Positions 18,442 to 26,663 of a stretch of DNA of 64,000 nt are shown in pieces. Positions within the stretch are counted from its first letter, which is position 1, and each line of letters begins with the position of its first letter. Source of the DNA: Pandoraea anhela (GTDB lineage Bacteria > Pseudomonadota > Gammaproteobacteria > Burkholderiales > Burkholderiaceae); NCBI RefSeq assembly GCF_902459655.1, contig NZ_CABPSB010000003.1, positions 395,960-459,959 on the forward strand, given 5' to 3'. Position numbers and translations under genes: made by a program. The notes under the pieces are model-generated. The model did no database searches and was not told the origin of the DNA. It saw nothing but the letters and a program-made list of their open reading frames with translations.

Positions 18442-19185
18442 CTACCGGTTCTTTTTCTTACGGCGTTGGCTAATTTCCTTTCGTTGTTCAGCTTTTTTTA
18501 TTTTCACCTGTTTATTCCATTCATTTGCGCCATTGGCGATATCTTGGTAAAGCCCGGTGCTAAATTTCAGGTTTGCAAGCAAATCCAGAATAAATGGAGA
18601 AACTTCGAAGTGCTGCTCTTCGAGGACATATTTTATAAATTTCGAACCAAAGAATGCATAAATCGCAGCGCAAACGATCGTTACTTGCGTCCAAAGTGAC
18701 TGGGCCGCAGAAAATTGATTATGGCTGATTTCGTAAAGAAGGTAGGCGAAGTAAATGTAGAAGCCCGCCACTAGCGCATAAAGTGTCCATACAAGCCTTT
18801 TAGACATTTTAACGCCTACGAGTTTGATCTTTGACGCGGCTGCCAATGTAAAAATACTGTAAACCAAAAATGGCATTCCAAAAAAGGCGACGTCTAAGTT
18901 CGAAAGGCTGTAACTGCCTGGGGCCAGCGCCAGCAATAGACATAAGGTGGCTCCTGAGATTGTAGACACGAAAAGGTCTGTCTTGATTTCGCTGTAGAAC
19001 TTAGTCATATACGAGGAATTTTTTCCCGCGATGGCGAGCAGAAAATCACAAATATATAAAAATGCGACTAGCCACATAGCCGACCCCCATCCGAAAACAA
19101 GTAACGCTTTATTGGGATTTCCGTGACCAAGATAAAAATCAAAGGCGATGGTGGCCATCGCGAGCGCATAAAAAATATATTTCAT
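18442..19185 (-). CDS. Six-helix membrane protein of unknown function
   Basis: About 247 residues with six hydrophobic segments, roughly at residues 2-20, 25-55, 75-95, 100-125, 135-160 and 170-195, and a strongly basic C-terminal tail (KKAEQRKEISQRRKKKNR). Base composition is AT-rich compared with neighbours, which suggests separate transfer. The ATG at 19185 begins a hydrophobic segment at once; a GTG at 19215 would add ten residues. Neither start has a clear ribosome-binding site. A membrane effector role in defence is possible but unsupported beyond topology. Confidence 0.62.
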   Translation of the reverse strand: MKYIFYALAMATIAFDFYLGHGNPNKALLVFGWGSAMWLVAFLYICDFLLAIAGKNSSYMTKFYSEIKTDLFVSTISGATLCLLLALAPGSYSLSNLDVAFFGMPFLVYSIFTLAAASKIKLVGVKMSKRLVWTLYALVAGFYIYFAYLLYEISHNQFSAAQSLWTQVTIVCAAIYAFFGSKFIKYVLEEQHFEVSPFILDLLANLKFSTGLYQDIANGANEWNKQVKIKKAEQRKEISQRRKKKNR

Positions 19186-19336
19186 CTCTTTGAGTTTCGC
19201 ATTCTTAAGATGCACTATTGGAATTATTAAAATGCGTGCTGTTACCGAACAGGTTCACTCGGATCGGAATGTGAAGTCTAGGCGAATGCGCCTCTTTCTT
19301 CCTGCTTCCGGAATTGTGGCGTCATCGAACAGCGCG

Positions 19337-19354
19337 GCGCGACCAAAGAACCTC
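19337..19354 (+). repeat. 18-bp repeat, copy 3 (one mismatch)
   Basis: GCGCGACCAAAGAACCTC differs from the other copies at one base. It lies just past the stop of the minus-strand gene at 19384-19701. Confidence 0.7.
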
Positions 19355-19383
19355 GCGCATTGTCCGCAGCAACCACGAGGCAG

Positions 19384-19701
19384 TCAGGAGGGCGCAACGT
19401 GTTTCGGCGTCATCCAGGGCAGCGCACGCGGTGCCAGAACGGTCGTGCCAGCGCCGTTCCACGCGAAGCCGAACTGGAAATCCTGTTCGGCGGGCAGGAC
19501 GAAAATGTGCGGCTCGCCCTGCACTTCGCCCCGCCATCCCGCTTCGCGGGCGGAATCCAGCGCATCCGCCAGTTCGGCGTCGATCAGTTCGACGGCCGCT
19601 TGCCCCGAATCTACGCCCAGCCGCTCCTTCCATTCGTTTAGACCAAACATGCCAAGGAAGCTGGAATCGGTCTTTTCGAATTCGTACACGTGCCACACCA
19701 T
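19384..19701 (-). CDS. Hypothetical protein, 105 aa
   Basis: A small soluble acidic protein (MVWHVYEFEKTDSSFLGMFGLNEWK at the start, but not recognised as a family). The start is well supported by AAGGAG seven bases before the ATG. It has no membrane segment or motif to assign a role. It sits alone between the membrane-protein gene and the plus-strand pair at 19968-20473, in the part of element A that also holds the TraY-like gene. Confidence 0.65.
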   Translation of the reverse strand: MVWHVYEFEKTDSSFLGMFGLNEWKERLGVDSGQAAVELIDAELADALDSAREAGWRGEVQGEPHIFVLPAEQDFQFGFAWNGAGTTVLAPRALPWMTPKHVAPS

Positions 19702-19868
19702 CGTTTCGGCTCCTTGTTAATAGACCAGGCCAACTCAGGTGTTATCGGCAAAAAAGGCCACAGTCTGAAGCCGAACCAAAAAGCTGAACCGATTAGAACG
19801 TGGCCTTTAGCAGAACGTGGCCTTTAGCGTCGTTACGCAAGTCACCGGCTCGCGGCTGCCCTACGATT

Positions 19869-19886
19869 GAGGTTATTTGGTCGCGC
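19869..19886 (-). repeat. 18-bp repeat, copy 4 (inverted)
   Basis: Reverse complement of GCGCGACCAAATAACCTC, exact. With copy 2 it forms an inverted pair around the genes at 18442-19701. Confidence 0.8.
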
Positions 19887-19967
19887 CTGCGCGGTGCAGG
19901 GGGCGAGATCAACCCTTTCGAGGGTCGGGGCAGCTGGGGTATGCTTGTAATGAAAGGAGAAAACGCC

Positions 19968-20213
19968 ATGCCACCCGACAAATTGGGTCGTTTCATGATG
20001 AGCCCCGAGTTTCTGGAGCGGGCGAAGGCCGCCGTCGCCAGAGCCGTTCGCGATCTGGAGTTTCGCGGTATTCAGCCCGTTTATCTCGATCGGAAGGCAG
20101 GCCGGATTGTCGGCGGCGGCGATGACGCCTCGGGCACAAACGACTCTTGCGACGGTCGGCGAACTCCCGATATATTGAAGGGCCAAGATCAAATCCGAGG
20201 GGCCGGGGAATGA
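19968..20213 (+). CDS. Small hypothetical protein, 81 aa
   Basis: Begins MPPDKLGRFMMSPEFLERAKAAVARAVRDLEF, a charged helical start, followed by IQPVYLDRKAGRIVGG and a less ordered tail. AAAGGAG sits nine bases before the ATG at 19968, and the stop overlaps the next start (ATGA), indicating a two-gene unit. Not recognised. Confidence 0.6.
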   Translation: MPPDKLGRFMMSPEFLERAKAAVARAVRDLEFRGIQPVYLDRKAGRIVGGGDDASGTNDSCDGRRTPDILKGQDQIRGAGE

Positions 20214-20473
20214 GCGATAACGGGGTAGCGCTTGGCAGGGCGTTCGCTGCTGAGCGGAGCGCAGCGGATTGGAAGGCTTATGCGAGAAAGCTCGAGCAAC
20301 AACTTCTGGTTGCGCAAGCCAATCTCGCGGGCCACAAAGCACTCAAGGAAATTGCGATTCGAGAATTGGCGAAGATAGATTCGGCGCACTTTTTGACGGA
20401 TCAGCAGAACCGCCAGCGACTGTTTGATGAGCAATTCGATGCCGTAGTGTCTGGCGGTCGTCGCGCCGCGTAG
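20210..20473 (+). CDS. Small coiled-coil-like hypothetical protein, 87 aa
   Basis: Translationally coupled (ATGA) to the preceding gene. Residues 20-60 (DWKAYARKLEQQLLVAQANLAGHKALKEIAIREL) are likely a coiled coil. No catalytic motif or membrane segment. It converges on the TraY-like gene, 42 bp away, with CCCGCCCAAAATGGGCGGG between (20491-20509), a hairpin that may separate the transcripts. Function unknown. Confidence 0.6.
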   Translation: MSDNGVALGRAFAAERSAADWKAYARKLEQQLLVAQANLAGHKALKEIAIRELAKIDSAHFLTDQQNRQRLFDEQFDAVVSGGRRAA

Positions 20474-20515
20474 CGCTACCGAAGAACGAGCCCGCCCAAA
20501 ATGGGCGGGTATGTC

Positions 20516-22807
20516 CTACCCCAAGTCTCGACCGGCGTCGTGCGGGCCGGTTGAGTTCGGAGGATCGCCGCCCCCACGCCCCAATACTGAGGGCACGTGG
20601 CCACGCGCGGTGTTGCCTCCTTGACCAACACCCCCACCGAATAGGCGATTCACACGATCCTCCAGTTCCGGCATGCGCGACGCCATCTGACCACCGACCC
20701 ACGAGAACACCTGGTCAGGCACGATGTGAATCAAACTGAACGTACTGTTGCACAGCGTCTGGCACATACTAACGTAGAGGACGATGTAGCCGATGATGGT
20801 CACGAGGCCCGTCGTTGAATCATATTGGGCGTTTTGCATGGCAACGCCGAACATCGAGTTCAGTAGCGTTCCAAGGACCACGATGCCCGCTCCGGCCAGG
20901 ACGAAGCCGATTTCCATGAAGACCGGTCTGAACATGACGTTTAGCAGGAAGATGTAGCCGTGCGTCGGCCTTTGTCCCAACCCTTCACCTTCGCCATCAA
21001 GATGCGTCATTGCCCAAAGTGGTGACGCGACCATCGATTCGCCGACAACGGCATACCATGACAAAACGCCGCTGAACCAGATGATGAACGGAAGCATCGG
21101 GATGTAGATCGACAGCATCGCGCCGAAGAAGAACAACGTGATGCACATGATCACGATGAACGGAGCGAGTGCGTTCAGAATCCCTTTTGCTGCGCCAGCA
21201 ACGACTTCCGACATGCCCAAGGTAGCGACATCGGCAGCGGCCGACACGATTTTTCCAGCTTTGGTCTCCTTTGCTTCAGCTAAGCCTTCCAACGCCGCAT
21301 AGCCGGCGAGCGCAGTCCAACCGGCATCAAGGATATAGTCACCTAGGTTCTTCATGCCGATCAGCGGGTTCGTCGTGCCTCCGGGGCCTTGACCTGAGTT
21401 CAGGCTGACCATCCACTTCACTATGCCTTGGCCATCGAAGATCTTACCGACAACGCTCCTCGCGTCCGTTAGGCCAGTAATGCCACTTCCGGACAGATTT
21501 GCAGCACTCTGCGCTGCAGTCGCCGACGCATCTTGCTGATTCTGCTGCGTATACGTCGCGCTGACCTTCCGGTATAGCTGCGGGTACGGCATGTTGTCGG
21601 GATCAGTGCCCGGCACAGCGGCGGCCGTCGCGTTCGCGAGCGTCGTCACTTGCGAGTTCGCTTGGGCGAAGGTTTGATACCACGCGCCCATCATGATCCA
21701 GCCGTCGCGTTGGAGGTTTGACTGAATCACGCTCGCGAGTCCGCTGATCGCGTTCGAGGAATTCGATATCGCCTGCGAAATCGTAGCCTGGTACTGGAGC
21801 GCAGCCTGATTGATGATGTTCTGCGGATCTGCCGGCTGCGCCTGTCCGTTCACGGATAAAACGTAAGCTTGCGCAGCAGCAGACAACGTGGACTGAAGCG
21901 TGCTCAGCGCGCTTTGATGTGAGCTGAGCATCTGCGAGTAGATTGATCCGGGGTCGAGCGAATAGACGGCCATGCCGTCATACGATGGCAGCGTCGGTGG
22001 TGGTGTAATGTTGATCTCAGCCCCGCCGCACGAAAGTCCGCGTTGGTTCATGAGCACGACCTTGTTGTTCGTCGTGATAGCAGTGAAATTCTCGGCCGGA
22101 TCGACGGACACGCCGCTGTCGTTCGGCATGTTCGCGATCGCCGTGTTAGCCGCCTGCGCGCAAAGGTTCGCTTCGAAGAGAGCTTTCGCCAGTGTGGTGG
22201 CCTGCGGCGAAGCTGGCGTTGCGATCATTGAGCCACCGCTGTTGAGCACTGAAACCGCCGCGTCGAGCGACAGGTTCGCAATGCCCACGCCGAGCATTGT
22301 TCCCCACAGCATCACCATCTGTGCGCCGCAGTAGCCGCCGAACATAGGAACGAGGCCAGCGAAGCCCGCGCCCAAGCGGATGATGAACCATGGTGACGAT
22401 TTCTTCTGCCCCATGAACTCACCGTCCTGCCCGGTCGCTATCATCGCGGAACCAAAGTGATACATGGCCCAAATCGCACCGACCGCGAGCATGCACGAAT
22501 TCAGCACGAGGAACATTTGCGCAATCATGCCTCCCGACCCGCCACCGGCCGCAAGCGGGTTGTGTACCACCGACCCGTAGACCAGTTCCAGCAGCGACAT
22601 CGACTTGTCGCCGCCTCTGTTCGCCGCGTTCTGAATGTCCCCCATCGACACAGACGACTGCGCAAAGGACGTTGCCGATGTCAGCGTGATAACCACCGCG
22701 GTTGCGGCTCGCTTGACCTTGCTCATTGAAACGTGATGGCGTGAGCATAGGCCTGCATGAGCGAAGCAACGGGGGAGGTCGTTTGTCTTCGATTGGTTGC
22801 TGCTCAT
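20516..22807 (-). CDS. DotA/TraY family protein (type IVB secretion/conjugation), orphan
   Basis: About 763 residues. A hydrophobic leader (VKRAATAVVITLTSATSFAQ) precedes a large membrane protein with hydrophobic clusters near residues 90-110, 125-175, 560-620, 640-670 and 680-710, and a long Gln/Ser/Ala-rich extracytoplasmic region between them (about 200-480). This architecture, and the MFLVLNSCMLAVGAIWAMYH and PWFIIRLGAGFAGLVPMFGGYC segments, match DotA/TraY of IncI-type conjugation and Dot/Icm systems. The start at 22807 is chosen for AGGGAG and ATGA overlap with the upstream gene; ATG 22726 would give a classical signal peptide. No other dot/icm or tra genes are visible, so it is a remnant or repurposed. 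Confidence 0.75.
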   Translation of the reverse strand: MSSNQSKTNDLPRCFAHAGLCSRHHVSMSKVKRAATAVVITLTSATSFAQSSVSMGDIQNAANRGGDKSMSLLELVYGSVVHNPLAAGGGSGGMIAQMFLVLNSCMLAVGAIWAMYHFGSAMIATGQDGEFMGQKKSSPWFIIRLGAGFAGLVPMFGGYCGAQMVMLWGTMLGVGIANLSLDAAVSVLNSGGSMIATPASPQATTLAKALFEANLCAQAANTAIANMPNDSGVSVDPAENFTAITTNNKVVLMNQRGLSCGGAEINITPPPTLPSYDGMAVYSLDPGSIYSQMLSSHQSALSTLQSTLSAAAQAYVLSVNGQAQPADPQNIINQAALQYQATISQAISNSSNAISGLASVIQSNLQRDGWIMMGAWYQTFAQANSQVTTLANATAAAVPGTDPDNMPYPQLYRKVSATYTQQNQQDASATAAQSAANLSGSGITGLTDARSVVGKIFDGQGIVKWMVSLNSGQGPGGTTNPLIGMKNLGDYILDAGWTALAGYAALEGLAEAKETKAGKIVSAAADVATLGMSEVVAGAAKGILNALAPFIVIMCITLFFFGAMLSIYIPMLPFIIWFSGVLSWYAVVGESMVASPLWAMTHLDGEGEGLGQRPTHGYIFLLNVMFRPVFMEIGFVLAGAGIVVLGTLLNSMFGVAMQNAQYDSTTGLVTIIGYIVLYVSMCQTLCNSTFSLIHIVPDQVFSWVGGQMASRMPELEDRVNRLFGGGVGQGGNTARGHVPSVLGRGGGDPPNSTGPHDAGRDLG

Positions 22808-23112
22808 TGCCGGATCTCCCTCGCAACTTCGTTTTCGAGTGCTTCGTACGCCTGCTTCAGCAGGAATCCCCAGAAAAAAATGACCCACGCGACGGCCACG
22901 GCGACGCCGAGCCAATTCGACCAGCTTCCCCTGCCGTGATGGATGCGCGCCCACCAAAGCGAAGCGCACAGGAAGCAATGCACGAGCACACAAACCTGGG
23001 CAATCAAGCAGGCGTCCCTGAACTGCTCGCGCGTCAAAACACCACGAGCCCGGCGTCGGCGCAGAGCGAGTGGCAACGCTCGTATTACGCGAAAGAAGTG
23101 GTTAGTTTCCAT
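22804..23112 (-). CDS. Small two-helix membrane protein upstream of traY-like gene
   Basis: 102 residues with hydrophobic segments near 35-55 (CLIAQVCVLVHCFLCASLWW) and 65-85 (LGVAVAVAWVIFFWGFLL), and a basic N-terminus. Starts at ATG 23112 behind GAGGTGAC, one base after the stop of the preceding gene, and ends overlapping the TraY-like start, so the genes 23347-20516 form one operon. A partner in the same membrane complex, or an exclusion protein as in traY-excA, is possible by position only. Confidence 0.62.
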   Translation of the reverse strand: METNHFFRVIRALPLALRRRRARGVLTREQFRDACLIAQVCVLVHCFLCASLWWARIHHGRGSWSNWLGVAVAVAWVIFFWGFLLKQAYEALENEVAREIRQ

Positions 23113-23113
23113 G

Positions 23114-23347
23114 TCACCTCGCACGATGCAGCGCGAACCACTGCCGCCGCGTCATGGGAATTTCCACGCAGACGCCGTTCACAACCTGCACCTCCATGGT
23201 CTGCTGGTTGTAGAACTCCTCCCAGATCGCGACGATGTCTGGGGGCGTGCCGGGCGGCTCGACGCCCAACGGGTCAGACGGCGAAGTTTGGGCGACTGCC
23301 AGCGGTGACACCGCGATCAGCGCAGCAAACGCAAAGGCAGCGTTCAT
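23114..23347 (-). CDS. Small exported protein, 77 aa
   Basis: A typical signal peptide (MNAAFAFAALIAVSPLAVAQ, cleavage likely after AVA) and a ~55-residue periplasmic part with a Pro-rich start (SDPLGVEPPGTPPD). GGGAGG precedes the ATG at 23347. First gene of the operon with the two-helix protein and the TraY-like protein, so probably an accessory of the same envelope complex. Not recognised as a named family. Confidence 0.6.
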   Translation of the reverse strand: MNAAFAFAALIAVSPLAVAQTSPSDPLGVEPPGTPPDIVAIWEEFYNQQTMEVQVVNGVCVEIPMTRRQWFALHRAR

Positions 23348-23402
23348 GCTCGCCTCCCGTAGCATTGTTGACCGAGCGAAATGACCTTTTGCGTTATGCA
23401 CG

Positions 23403-23612
23403 TCAGTGCCCCCCTGCGTAGACGACGGCGCGGCGCAAGTCATACAAGCCAAACAGGTAGCCCCTCATTTCGCCCGGTTCGGTGCGCTCGATTAGCGTCT
23501 TCAATCGGTCAAGAGGCATGCGAAATGGGTCTTCTGTTTCGAAGACAATCGACAGTTCGCAATCGAGCGACAGGCCGTTCAGCGGGTGGGCCGGTAAAAT
23601 GGATGCAGCCAT
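23403..23612 (-). CDS. Small hypothetical protein, 69 aa
   Basis: Soluble, with LDCELSIVFETEDPFRMPLDRLKTLIERTEPGEMRGYLFGLYDLRRAVVYAGGH: an alternating strand/helix pattern, not recognised. AGAGGTG precedes the ATG at 23612. It lies between the integrase and the TraY operon in the same direction. Confidence 0.58.
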   Translation of the reverse strand: MAASILPAHPLNGLSLDCELSIVFETEDPFRMPLDRLKTLIERTEPGEMRGYLFGLYDLRRAVVYAGGH

Positions 23613-23695
23613 GATTTCACCTCTCTTGTTCAGGTGAGTTGTGGTTAGGCGTGCTGGCCGGTAGCCGCCGGTCAGCACGCCGCTTTCGCGTCGAT

Positions 23696-24736
23696 TCAGC
23701 CAAGTTTCCGGGCCAAATCAGTGGCACGTGGCTTGTAATAGACCCGGTGCAGTACGTTGAGGGTGCGGTGGCCGGTGATGGCGGCCAATTCCAGGACACT
23801 GTCCACGCGGTCCGCGAGGCGCGTGCAGGCCTCTCGGCGAAGATCGTGGAAGTGAAGGTCGTCGAGTTGGGCGCGCTCACAGGCACGAAGGAAAACCTTC
23901 TTCAGCGAATCGGCGGAGATGGGAAAGACGCGGCCGGTGATGTGGCGGGGGAGGGCGGACAACGTGGCAACAGCGCGGCTCGATAGTGGCACGTCCCTCG
24001 ATTCACCGTTCTTCGTATCGTGCAGACGGACGTACCGATCCTCCAGAAACACGTCGGACCAGCGCAGCGACAAGATTTCGCTTCGTCGCATCGCGGTTTC
24101 GACCGCGATAATGACGATCGGTCGTACCCAGTCGTTTCGACTGCCGCCGCGTTCAAAGCGACCGTTTTCGTCGCGTGGACTGGCTGCCAATTCTGCGAGC
24201 AGTCGCTGTTCTTCGTCGTGCGACAGCCGACGGGTGCGAGCTCGGTTTTCTCGCGGACGACGGATGAGTGATACCGGGTTGACGTCTATGTGGACGTCCC
24301 ATTCCTTGCGCGCCACATTGAGGACATGCCCAATGAGCGTTAGCTCACGGTTGACAGTCGATCCTGTGACCGGTTTTCGTTTTGCATCGCCGGCCAATCG
24401 GCGATCGCGGTAGTCCGCGATGACCTTGCTCGATAGAGCAGTGATTTTGTATTGTGAAATGAGGTCTTCGCGCAGTTTTTTTATCCGCTCGATTTCGCCC
24501 GCACCGCTCTTCTTATGGGGCGAGACCTCGTTGGCGTATCGCTTCAAGAGGTCGTCAAGCGTGTTGCGCTCCGCTTCCGTTCTATCGACAAAGGTCCCTC
24601 GATCCATGTCGGACTCGATGCACCGTGCCCAAGCTTCGGCTAAAGCCTTTGTGTCGAACGTGCGTGTTTGGGTGGGGTAGCCGCGCCGACGTATGAACGC
24701 GCGCCAATAGTTTCCCCGCTTCAGGATTGATGCCAC
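23696..24736 (-). CDS. int: Tyrosine integrase of element A
   Basis: A 346-residue phage-type integrase. The N-terminal arm-binding part begins VASILKRGNYWRAFIRRRG, followed by the core-binding domain and a catalytic domain with ETAMRRSEILSLRW (Arg I), H297-D-L-R300, G-H323 and nucleophile Tyr333 (or 334). The GTG start at 24736 has TGGAG upstream and gives the usual family start; longer frames run into the attachment region. Its 5' end is ~160 bp from the attachment copy at 24894-24947, the normal place for an integrase acting there. It should integrate element A into the tRNA-Val 3' end. Confidence 0.92.
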   Translation of the reverse strand: MASILKRGNYWRAFIRRRGYPTQTRTFDTKALAEAWARCIESDMDRGTFVDRTEAERNTLDDLLKRYANEVSPHKKSGAGEIERIKKLREDLISQYKITALSSKVIADYRDRRLAGDAKRKPVTGSTVNRELTLIGHVLNVARKEWDVHIDVNPVSLIRRPRENRARTRRLSHDEEQRLLAELAASPRDENGRFERGGSRNDWVRPIVIIAVETAMRRSEILSLRWSDVFLEDRYVRLHDTKNGESRDVPLSSRAVATLSALPRHITGRVFPISADSLKKVFLRACERAQLDDLHFHDLRREACTRLADRVDSVLELAAITGHRTLNVLHRVYYKPRATDLARKLG

Positions 24737-24835
24737 TGGATGCTCCAGACAGTTGTTCGTCGTTGTCTGGGGCTGATTTTCGAGGTGCACCGCTCGCGCA
24801 CCAAAAGGGCATTTCGCGAGGTTTGCAAACGCAAA

Positions 24836-24870
24836 GAAAAAGGCCCTCGGCTTTCGCCAGAGGGCCTTTA
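24836..24870 (-). terminator. tRNA terminator carried by element A
   Basis: AAAGGCCCTC and GAGGGCCTTT form a 10-bp stem around GGCTTTCGCCA, with T runs on both sides. It follows the tRNA-like 3' end at 24894 in the minus direction and would have terminated tRNA-Val when element A was the last inserted. Confidence 0.85.
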
Positions 24871-24893
24871 TTCTTCGGGTTTCACGTACCCAT

Positions 24894-24947
24894 GAATCTG
24901 GTGGGTAGTACTGGGATCGAACCAGTGACCCCTGCCGTGTGAAGGCA
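24894..24947 (-). repeat. Middle attachment site: variant tRNA-Val 3' part between elements A and B
   Basis: Matches 39863-39916 at 50 of 54 positions. Substitutions at 24912 and 24924 compensate each other in the T stem (acagg/cctgt becomes actgg/ccagt), 24907 gives a G-U wobble in the acceptor stem and 24918 falls in the T loop, so the segment would still fold as functional tRNA-Val. Confidence 0.9.
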
Positions 24948-24998
24948 CGTGAGAGACCCAATAGCTACGCACCTTTCCGGGTGGATTCTGCGTTCATA

Positions 24999-25015
24999 GG
25001 ACGCGTACAGGACTC
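24999..25015. repeat. Candidate integrase arm site, left end of element B
   Basis: GGACGCGTACAGGACTC resembles GGACGCGCATAGGACTC at 39746-39762 (15 of 17). Both contain AGGAC twice, about one turn apart, and lie ~50 and ~100 bp inside the two ends of element B. Confidence 0.6.
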
Positions 25016-25035
25016 CTGACGCGAAATGACCGTAG

Positions 25036-26016
25036 ATGGGAACGATTAGCAAGTATGTAGCAAAAAATGGGGCGGTGACATTTCAGGCAAAGGTGCGGCG
25101 GAAGGGGGCCCCCACCCAAACGCGGAGTTTCCATGAAAAGAAGGACGCGGAAAAGTGGGTAAGGGCCGCCGAGGCGGCGCTGGATCGCGGGGAGCTACCG
25201 AAGCCTACCAAGCCGCAGCCGGGCGGTCTGAACACTTTAGCGGACGTGCTGCGGCGATACCGGGATACCGTTTGCCCGGACCATCGAGGCGGTTGGATCG
25301 AGGTTTTGAAGATCAACGAATGGCTTCGAGAGCACGATTTTGTGCGAATGCCGCTCGCGAGCGTGGATGCCGCCTTCATGGCCGCGTGGAGGGATGCGCG
25401 GCTGAAAGAGGTCAAGCCGGGGTCCGTTGCCCGACAAATGAACTTGCTCTTTGCCGTCATCAACCGGGCTAGGGCGGAATGGGGCTGTGCAATCTCGGAG
25501 TGCAAGGTCGCAAGGCCGAAAAGTCCGCCGCATCGTGACCGCATTCTCAGCGAGGACGAGGAAGCAGAGTTGTCCGCTAAGGCGGGGGAGTTCAGGCCAG
25601 TCATCGATTTCGCTGTAGCCACCGCCATGAGACAGGGGGAAATTGCCGCGCTCAAGTGGGCGGATATCGATTTGTCCCGCAAGGTTGCCCGTTTGCATAC
25701 GTCCAAGAATGGTCTTCCTCGTGACGTACCGCTATCGACCAGAGCGATTGCCGCGCTGGACGGCTTGGAGCAGGGCGATGGGCTGGTGTTCCGGATGAGC
25801 GCGGAGGCAATAAAGCGCCGATTTATCCGTCTTGTTCGGAGTGTGGGAATCGAAGGATTGCGTTTTCATGATCTTCGTCACACGGCAATCACCCGATATG
25901 CTCGTGCAGGCCTGAATCCGATTCAACTGGCGGTGATCAGCGGGCACAAGGATATTCGCATGCTTTCTCGCTACACCCACCTGAAGGCTGACGAGTTGGT
26001 CGGACTGATGGGATGA
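25036..26016 (+). CDS. int: Tyrosine integrase of element B
   Basis: A 326-residue integrase with complete catalytic residues: Arg in ATAMRQGEIAALKW (about 199), H278-D-L-R281-H, G-H304 and nucleophile Tyr313 (SRYTH). The N-terminal MGTISKYVAKNGAVTFQAKVRRKG is the usual arm-binding start. It begins 89 bp from the middle attachment copy, reading away from it, as expected for an element whose other end is the intact tRNA-Val at 39868-39942. The ribosome-binding site is weak, as often in integrases. Divergent from element A's integrase and only distantly similar to it. Confidence 0.93.
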   Translation: MGTISKYVAKNGAVTFQAKVRRKGAPTQTRSFHEKKDAEKWVRAAEAALDRGELPKPTKPQPGGLNTLADVLRRYRDTVCPDHRGGWIEVLKINEWLREHDFVRMPLASVDAAFMAAWRDARLKEVKPGSVARQMNLLFAVINRARAEWGCAISECKVARPKSPPHRDRILSEDEEAELSAKAGEFRPVIDFAVATAMRQGEIAALKWADIDLSRKVARLHTSKNGLPRDVPLSTRAIAALDGLEQGDGLVFRMSAEAIKRRFIRLVRSVGIEGLRFHDLRHTAITRYARAGLNPIQLAVISGHKDIRMLSRYTHLKADELVGLMG

Positions 26017-26085
26017 TCGTTCGCTAAACATCGCGCGGCGAGGCACTGGGCCTTGCCGCGCGGCTTGGGCAGTGCGACGGAAAGA

Positions 26086-26355
26086 TCAACAGCCGACCAA
26101 CCGACGATCAATAGCCAGTCGAGTCTCCTCGACGAGTGCTTCTGCAATCAGGTCCAGCGTCTCAGTTTTCGGCAATTTGAGCTTTTTGGTGTCGAACGGC
26201 TCGAACACCTCGATGCCATCGAGGGGGGTAACGTTCGCGGTGATTTCCCACAGGGTTGTACGCTCGACAATTTCGATTTCGACGGCGCAACCGCGATGCG
26301 CGAAGTTTATGAACGACATGGTTTGGGCGGCTTCCGGGAGTGGCCGAATTACCAT
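26086..26355 (-). CDS. Hypothetical protein, 89 aa
   Basis: Soluble; the segment AVEIEIVERTTLWEITANVTPLDGIEVFEPF suggests beta strands, followed by a helix LDLIAEALVEETRLAIDRRL. ATG at 26355 has only GAAGAG-like weak upstream bases; M13 (26319) is an alternative start. It lies just behind the integrase in opposite orientation. Not recognised. Confidence 0.5.
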   Translation of the reverse strand: MVIRPLPEAAQTMSFINFAHRGCAVEIEIVERTTLWEITANVTPLDGIEVFEPFDTKKLKLPKTETLDLIAEALVEETRLAIDRRLVGC

Positions 26356-26663
26356 GATAGTACGAACGAAACTCTTCGGCGGGCCGTGCGAGAACGGTCG
26401 ATTGCATAGGGCGGATTATGGCTCACCGACCCGCCTCCCCTTCCACGGGCGTTCCGATGTACAACGGCCGATCGCGTGGCTCGACCCAATCGCGCGGCGT
26501 GGTCGATGCCGCCCAACGATGCGATCAACGGTGGAGCCGTTTTTTTTCGGTTGGCCGTGCCGAAACGCTAGACGGCCATGTGTCAATTCACCTCACTGCA
26601 AAAGCAACGTTACACTTTGGGATTTACAACGTTATAAACCGGCCGAAGACCGACGGGGGAAAC

